Shown: positions 57,898 to 64,000 of the stretch, one piece after another
How positions within the stretch are numbered: position 1 is the stretch's first letter
Layout of the letters: every line of letters begins with the position of its first letter
DNA from: Neopestalotiopsis rosae
Taxonomy: Eukaryota; Ascomycota; Sordariomycetes; Amphisphaeriales; Sporocadaceae
Reading direction: 5' to 3'
Assembly (NCBI GenBank): GCA_023078685.1
Contig: JALGAS010000003.1
Span: 5,890,001 to 5,954,000, forward strand
Length of the DNA stretch: 64,000 nt
The notes under the pieces: generated by a model
Databases searched by the model: none
Told to the model about the DNA's origin: nothing
The model's input: only the letters and a program-made list of their open reading frames with translations
Position numbers and translations under genes: made by a program

Positions 57898-59617
57898 AGA
57901 AAGATTTGACTGTCATGATTACACAGGATAGTGTTTATTCCTTTCCCAAGGGACTCTCAAAAATTGAAGATAGAATTGCAGCGTCAGAGTAGGAAGGGAC
58001 AAAAGACAAGTCATGCAGGGCTTTGACCAAATAATGAAATGGTACTAGAATCTTCCGTGACTACTATCATAATGAATGTGTACAATCATGTCATTGTTTG
58101 AACGCATGCTGTGTTTTCCTGGGAACATTCAAGAATGAACATTCAGGAATAACGTCCCCTCTATCCTCCTATCGACTTCCTTTGAAAATTCAGATCAATT
58201 GCAGTGCTGCTCCTTGGTGTTCTACGGTCGATATTGTGCCCGGGAGGAACTACCAGATAATTTCCGAGAGGTGTTGTATTCTGTTGCAACTTGCACACTC
58301 GAGCACTCCCGGCGACTGCAATGTGACCTGACTTGATATCAGCATCAGTCCTCAAATTGAGGCTCTAGCATTTGTCGATCTACGCCAGTACCACGAACTG
58401 GCAGCCGAAATTATAGCGCAGAGTCTTGACATGTCACTACGTCGAAGCGTATTCAAGGTAAAAAGTCTCAAGAAGTATGTTTGATGTGTGAAACCCGATA
58501 GTAGCAGCCAAGTTAGCTCCAACTTAACCGTGATGGGGCGCAAGTAATCATGTCATGCCAATCAAGGAATCAATGTACTGAGAAATGTATATACGGTGCT
58601 ATCACATAGTAACTCCTATCGTACGATATTCATGGCTGGCATCAAGAATATGCATGGGTGCTCATGAGTGAGGCAATCCACCTACCTGAACTTAGTGTGC
58701 ACCGTATATCCGACAGATTTCCCCGTCCCCTTTAAACTTTCCGTGACACACTTGGCGCATTTGGCTTCAAACGCACAGACTGGCTTCTTGGCAGGTATTT
58801 CTGCCACTTGCCCACAAAGCCACGCGAGCATGGCTCCTTTTTAAATGAGAAGGTCACGGTAAGTTATGAGTAGGGTACTCACTAATAAGACCGTTCATTG
58901 TACCAATGCGCCGTTTTGGATGCTAGTCTTGGTCGCAGCAACTTCCTGGAATCAACACAGACCATGCAACCGCATTTCTGGTGGAGGGTGCTCCGTACTT
59001 TGATTTCTAGCCTATCTTAGCTGAAGCTACGGTTCGCTCCGCCACGAATCACAAGAAACTGTCCGCTGGTTGATTCAGGCAGCGCCACGAGGGACGACTA
59101 CACATTTACTCAGCACCTGCTCCTCCACGATCAGCCTTGCAATGCGGCAGATGCTAGTGCCTGAAGGACCACTCGAGGTGCTGAGCCCGTATCGTCTGGA
59201 TCTGAATGGCTAGCGGCAAATGCGTCGTACGATCTCGTTTCCTTTATAATTGCGTCAGCGAGACTAAGAGATCGGGACCAGGTGCCAACTCCAGTGCACG
59301 GATGGTGCGGTAGATTCGGGACCGTCCACCAGATGCACTGATGCACGTTTGACAACGTGGCTCAAGGGTGGAGATCGCTGATACCTTTAGGTTGGATATC
59401 CAGGCTTCATGACAGAGACGGTTGTCTGCTAGTGTGATTCATTTGTCGTTCACTAATTGGTCTCAGAAATGTCGTAACAATTAATATATTCATTCAGTTG
59501 GGTAGGCATCAACCCTATATGCCGGGATATATGAAACGAATGCTAAAGGACAGAAGAAACTCCTTAGGCGGAGCTTTGATAGCTCGCCTTTTGAACGCCG
59601 TAATTCTAATTTTCAGC
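57898..59617. other. Long convergent intergenic stretch
   Basis: 1720 bp between the 3' ends of the RTA1-like and CFEM-receptor genes. Only short ORFs occur on either strand, without recognisable motifs. No RNA gene or repeat was seen. Confidence 0.4.
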
Positions 59618-61338
59618 TCATGACATCTCTTTTGGCCGTGTAGGCTCTTTGTCGAATACGTTCGAGTTGGATCGCGGACGGTCTTGTTGCATGTGTTGCA
59701 ACTCCAGTGCAGGTGCTCTGTCCCAAGAGGACTCCTCTTTCGGTGATTTGAACGCTTCAGTAGTGACTGTTGTAGTGGTTGTCTTCCACGCGTCATGATT
59801 GCCAGATGCTTCGAGGTGTGATCGCATGGCTTTGCTGGCAGATGGACTGCCGGATTGATTGTAGTAGTCCGAACGGCTTGGACGCGTTGAACCAAAGACT
59901 GTTGGCCAGTAGACCTTGAGCACGGCTCGAACGGCGGGGAGGCAGGCACATATCACGCCGACTGGGACCTCGACAGTGGTCCAGACGCCAACAATAACGT
60001 AGTCCTCTGTTGAGTACATGTTAAAATCCATTCGATAAAAGTCATGAAAGCAATGTGTGCGATGAACTTACGGGTTAGGTTCGTGGTGTTTCCAAAAGCC
60101 ACTAGAGAGTGAAGACGAAGAATGCTGACAATCGTGACACTGCGACGTGGTCAGCTTGAGGAAATCTCTCGGTCAGAATATGGAACACATGACTTACAGA
60201 AATCCAAGACTGAACATGAGCATGACTTGGAGCTTCTTGTTATTCGAGAGTGATAGTTGCCAGAGCTCGGGCAAGGGCAAAATGACCATTGCCAGATCTA
60301 GCACAATATTGATGCCTGCTGATGCCCAACCCTGGGCGTTGATATTGCGGCAGGTAACCTGGTGTTGGTCGTCCCAGAACAGCCATGCGCCCTGCACTGG
60401 CGTGCATTGGAATATCGAAACAAAGTCAAAGATGAGGGCGTAGAGAACGTTGAGAATAATCAAAGTGTATATGGCCGGCTGAACTCCAGCGATGGATCGC
60501 TTGAAGACCTCGAGATAAAAGAGAAGGATAGAGATCTTGGTCAATGCTGTGGATGGGAAGTAGACTATTTCGTCCCAGTAATACAACTGATGGCTTTATG
60601 TCAGACAACGATCTATACCGGAGGATATAGGGTAAACGTACATATAAAACTTCGGTAATATTGCTCGACGGGATGTTCCAAATGTCTTTTCCAAGACCGT
60701 ACTGAGACACTATCATTGTGATTAGACAAATTCATTGCGGACGGTAAGGTGGCATCCATACAAGGTATACTCAGGATGAGAAGAGGAATCATGAACACCT
60801 GGATTGTTAGCGACGGTCTAGTGTAACGGTGGCGGTAATTCTTACAACGGCAGCAGTGATTGCCCAATCGCCCATGCCCCAAGTGCCGTGTCCCATATGG
60901 ACTCTTGACATTACACGCACGCCAAAGGCCAAAAGAGCAAGAGCGCCGAAGACCATGGGCACGATCACCACCTGCGCTGTGCGGTCTACAGGCTCGACAC
61001 CACATGAGTCCTTGGAGTACTTGGTGGTAGCTAAGAGGGGATGAGTGTGTTTACTTCTCGCAGCATGTTACATGAAGCTCTTACCTAGCTGTTCGACGAC
61101 GGTGCAGTTGCTCAGCACACACGTCGTAATAGCTGCCGTCAGGTCTTCATTGGTACAGATGCATGTTGCATCGGTGACCGAGCACACGGACTGTGCTGTC
61201 AGGGACGTGATGCACTTGAGCTTCTAGAAGTCAGTTTGGAAATCAACGGTACCAGGGTGTCATGCCACTTACACCGCAAATGGGAAGCGAGGTTGCTCTC
61301 TGCACAAGTGCTTCATGGAACTCGGACGCGAACTCCAT
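59618..61338 (-). CDS. CFEM-domain, rhodopsin-type (PTH11-like) receptor
   Basis: Eight exons, 61338-61273, 61223-61085, 61030-60846, 60798-60762, 60709-60642, 60586-60198, 60139-60072 and 60006-59618, join in phase to 446 residues. The extracellular N-terminus has the Cys pattern of a CFEM domain (LPICG, KLKC, SVC, ATCICT, ITTC, LSNC, then DSCG across an intron; eight Cys). Seven helices follow with LTKISILLFYLEVFKR, FDFVSIFQCTPVQGAW, GINIVLDLAMVILPLPELW and IVSILRLHSLVAFGNTTNLT, then a Ser/Thr-rich cytosolic tail. It resembles the PTH11 class of plasma-membrane receptors that sense surface or host cues. The ligand is unknown. Confidence 0.9.
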
Positions 61339-63144
61339 GATGGAAGATGTGTGTGTTATTCGACCAAGAGGCTGAGACAGACGTCTTGGGGGCTGCGACT
61401 TCAGGCGCAGATGTTTTAAACGAAATCTTTATGGACTCCTTGAGATGTCAAATATGGACCCCCAAATCCAGTGACTGCAAGTGCCTGCATGTCATCCCAG
61501 GCATTCCGCGATGTATTATCGATCAGTTTGTATTAAGATGGGATACCCTACATAGTCTGCCAAGTTATTGGGATCGTCTGTGAGACTTAAACTGTAAAGA
61601 TCCCTGCAAACTCCAGAATCGTACATGCCTTGTCGGACTAGTGACCGGCCATGGGTACCGGTTAAACCATGGACCTGACGTTGATTCCGTCAACATGGTC
61701 TCTGATTCCAGTCGTAGGACTTGTACTTTGGGGTAGTCTTATCTTTAACGCTTACGGCTTACAGTTAGTTTTAGCCATCATCGTTTATTAGCCACGTGAA
61801 GCTGACAATGAGAAGTTAACTTCTTCATGCAGAAATATCGGTTTCCTTAGTATGGGTATCGCAGGGACGACTGAATCATTTCCCCCTAGACATCTGAGAT
61901 TCTCGTGTAGGGGTGCGGTAAACAGTGGGGTTGCTACCCCTGGTAAACAGCAGGGCTGATTAGCAGACAAGCCAGGGTCCCAAAGGTCTGGCAACCTGGG
62001 TCGGCAGTTTTATTTTGGGGGATCAACCGCGGAAGAAAATCAGAAAAAGTCGGTAGAATCCGGCCCAACTTTGCCCAGTTAGTCGTGTGATGTTGCATTG
62101 TTGCTACTACATATTCACTATTGTACAAAAAAACCGTAAAAATTTGTGTGATTTCCGTACTCTTCATCTCAGTGCCTTCAAAGCAATAAGCAATATTGAT
62201 TCTCTTCAGCCAACGGTTTTACGTACTTTCGTCTGCTTGCATCGCTAGTCGTGCCACGTAGGATGAATCTAGAAATCCCCTGAGAAGTGCCTTGCCCGCT
62301 CCCTTGCCGCGACTCATAGCCAAGTGATCGGCACTGAGATATTTTCCCCGGCTCTCGGGTTAGCTTGTTGGTGCTAGGGCGTGGAGATGCGTAAGCGGGT
62401 TATACTCTATACTCTTTAGTATGGCGTTGGTGGCTTGCGCTTGCGGGGCCGGATGAAGCAACCCTTGCATCCCCAGTGGCTCACCAAATCACTACTGAAA
62501 TGCAAGGGCAAAGGGTCATACGGCAGAGCGGGGACAGACGTTGCAGGGACTCGAACATCAACAGCACAAACGTCGTGAGCCAAGAAACTCAATCATTTAT
62601 CCTCCCTTGCACAAAAGATTTTCTCCTTTTTTCGACCTGCATTAGCACTTCTGTAATTCCTCTTGGACATGGGGGTATTATTCCACTCCGGCCATCTAGA
62701 ACAAAATGATCGGATGTATTACCGTGTGTGGTGACCATCGGGACAGGACTGCCGCCGTGTGTACTACAGTAGACCATATTTCACCCTCTGACTAGCTCCA
62801 TTCCTGCTAGTTACGCTCTCTTGATTCAATCTCCTTTGATAATTAGTTCATGTCTTTGTGTTTTTATTTCCAGACCCTTGATCCTCCTTCTATCGTCATT
62901 TGACCAAGTGAGTAAAGATTGACATTCGCACCAGAGCACGCACCATGGGTTTCTCAGGAGTGCAATTCATAAATGATCGATCACCGGCCCGGGCCCCGGA
63001 AAACCGTGGCTCTGGAATCCTCAAGCTGGATGTAACACTCTCGCAGCAAAAGGGGTCGCCTCTTGTTATTACATCCACCTACCCGTGTCGGGTCTATTGG
63101 GCATCGGGACTTGTTCTATTCACCTTGGCGGGTAGAGATTCACC
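61339..63144. other. Divergent promoter region
   Basis: 1.8 kb between the CFEM receptor (minus) and the GMC oxidoreductase (plus). No gene, tRNA or repeat was recognised; only short ORFs are present. Confidence 0.4.
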
Positions 63145-64000
63145 ATGAGGACATCTGCATTCTTTGTCAGCATTCCTGCTGCGCTGGGATACTGCTTGCT
63201 CTCGTATGTTATCATCGATGCCATAACGACGACCATTTACTGACCGTGTCAATAGAGCAAGCATTGGAAGCGCCAAGCATCACCAACATCCGAGATATCA
63301 ACCCGTTGTCAACGAGCGTGACACTACGTCCTCGCCCGATGCATACGACTATGTTGTCGTCGGCTCTGGGCCAGGCGGAGGTCCATTGGCCGCCAACCTC
63401 GCCATCGCTGGCTACAGTGTGCTGTTGATCGACGCCGGCGGTGATGCTGGTACTGATTACACAGAGTCGGTCCCTGCTCTGCACTTGTTCTCGACTGAAT
63501 ACGAGGAACAGAAGTGGGACTTCTTCGTAAATCACTACTCTGATCTCGAACGTCAGAAGAAGGACTCCAAGATGTCGTATCGCACTACTGATGGGGATCT
63601 CTATGTCGGCTTGGAACCACCGGAAGGCGCGGAACCCCTCGGCATTCTCTATCCCCGCTCTGGTGCTCTTGGCGGTTGTTCACGCCATAATGCGCTGATC
63701 ACCATTGGTGCGCACGATAGCGACTGGAACTATATTGCCAACCTCACCGGCGATGACTCCTGGGCATCCAGCAATATGGTTCAATACTTTGAGCAGATCG
63801 AGAAAGCTAGATACCTGCCAAGCAGCGTCGTCGGTCATGGCTACAACGGCTGGCTCACGACCGAGTTGACATCGCTGTCCCTTGTCGTCGAGGACCAGAA
63901 GCTTCTATCTCTGATTATTGCGGCAGCTACTGGCATGGGCAAGCATCTTCTTACCGCTCTCGTTAGCACCGTCGTTGGCCTCGGCCAGGTCCTTCTTCGC
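63145..64000 (+). CDS. GMC-family oxidoreductase, 3' partial
   Basis: Exon 1 (63145-63203) and exon 2 (63256 onward) are joined by a 52-bp GTATGT...AATAG intron. The frame is open to the window end (268 complete codons here; family length is about 600 or more). The N-terminus is a likely signal peptide (MRTSAFFVSIPAALGYCLLS). The ADP-binding loop YDYVVVGSGPGGGPLAANLA is followed by LLIDAGGD, then GALGGCSRHNALI, typical of GMC flavoenzymes. The enzyme would oxidise an alcohol or sugar with FAD and may be secreted. The C-terminal catalytic His region lies beyond the window. Confidence 0.88.

Noticed and set aside
1..64000. CRISPR arrays, rRNA genes or prokaryotic operons
   Set aside because: No repeat-spacer pattern or rRNA sequence was seen; introns and gene families are fungal throughout.

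Overview
The window is nuclear DNA of a filamentous ascomycete (Pezizomycotina; a Sordariomycete such as a Hypocrealean fungus is my guess, not shown). The reasons are many GT-AG introns of about 45-120 bp, a HET-domain gene, a Zn2Cys6 regulator, rhodopsin/CFEM-type receptors, secreted type-B carboxylesterases and Fot1/pogo-like transposons. Nearly every gene encodes metabolism, transport or secretion, as in an accessory or subtelomeric region. Most gene models were rebuilt by hand from splice signals with the reading phase checked across every join.

Layout. 1-9 kb: HET gene (open at the window start), Gfo/Idh/MocA oxidoreductase, Zn2Cys6 regulator with a possible frameshift, four-helix membrane protein, sugar-type MFS transporter. 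9.4-11.2 kb: intact pogo-like transposon A. 11.6-22.9 kb: D-2-hydroxyacid dehydrogenase, malate dehydrogenase, secreted carboxylesterase, Rds1-like ferritin-fold secreted protein (frameshifted), MFS transporter, amidase. 23.2-25.1 kb: intact transposon B in the opposite orientation. 25.7-32.6 kb: amino-acid permease and a divergent lamB/lamA-type lactam-utilisation pair. 33-41 kb: frameshifted scytalone-dehydratase-like gene, rhodopsin-domain protein, flavin monooxygenase with an N-terminal NTF2-like domain, unrecognised ORF. 41.6-50 kb: second carboxylesterase, sterol-type UDP-glycosyltransferase, aldo/keto reductase-Rid fusion. 51-61.3 kb: APC amino-acid permease, GH3 beta-glucosidase, RTA1-like protein, CFEM/PTH11-type receptor. 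63.1-64 kb: start of a GMC oxidoreductase cut by the window end.

How the genes may work together. The most coherent block is amidase - [transposon B] - amino-acid permease - LamB/YcsF - urea-carboxylase-like protein (about 21-32.6 kb). The last two are arranged divergently, as lamA/lamB are for 2-pyrrolidinone use in Aspergillus nidulans. I infer a nitrogen-scavenging locus that opens lactams or amides and imports the amino acids. The other notable signal is the transposon pair. Their catalytic halves are almost identical, but their DNA-binding domains and terminal repeats have diverged together, which points to recombination between subfamilies.
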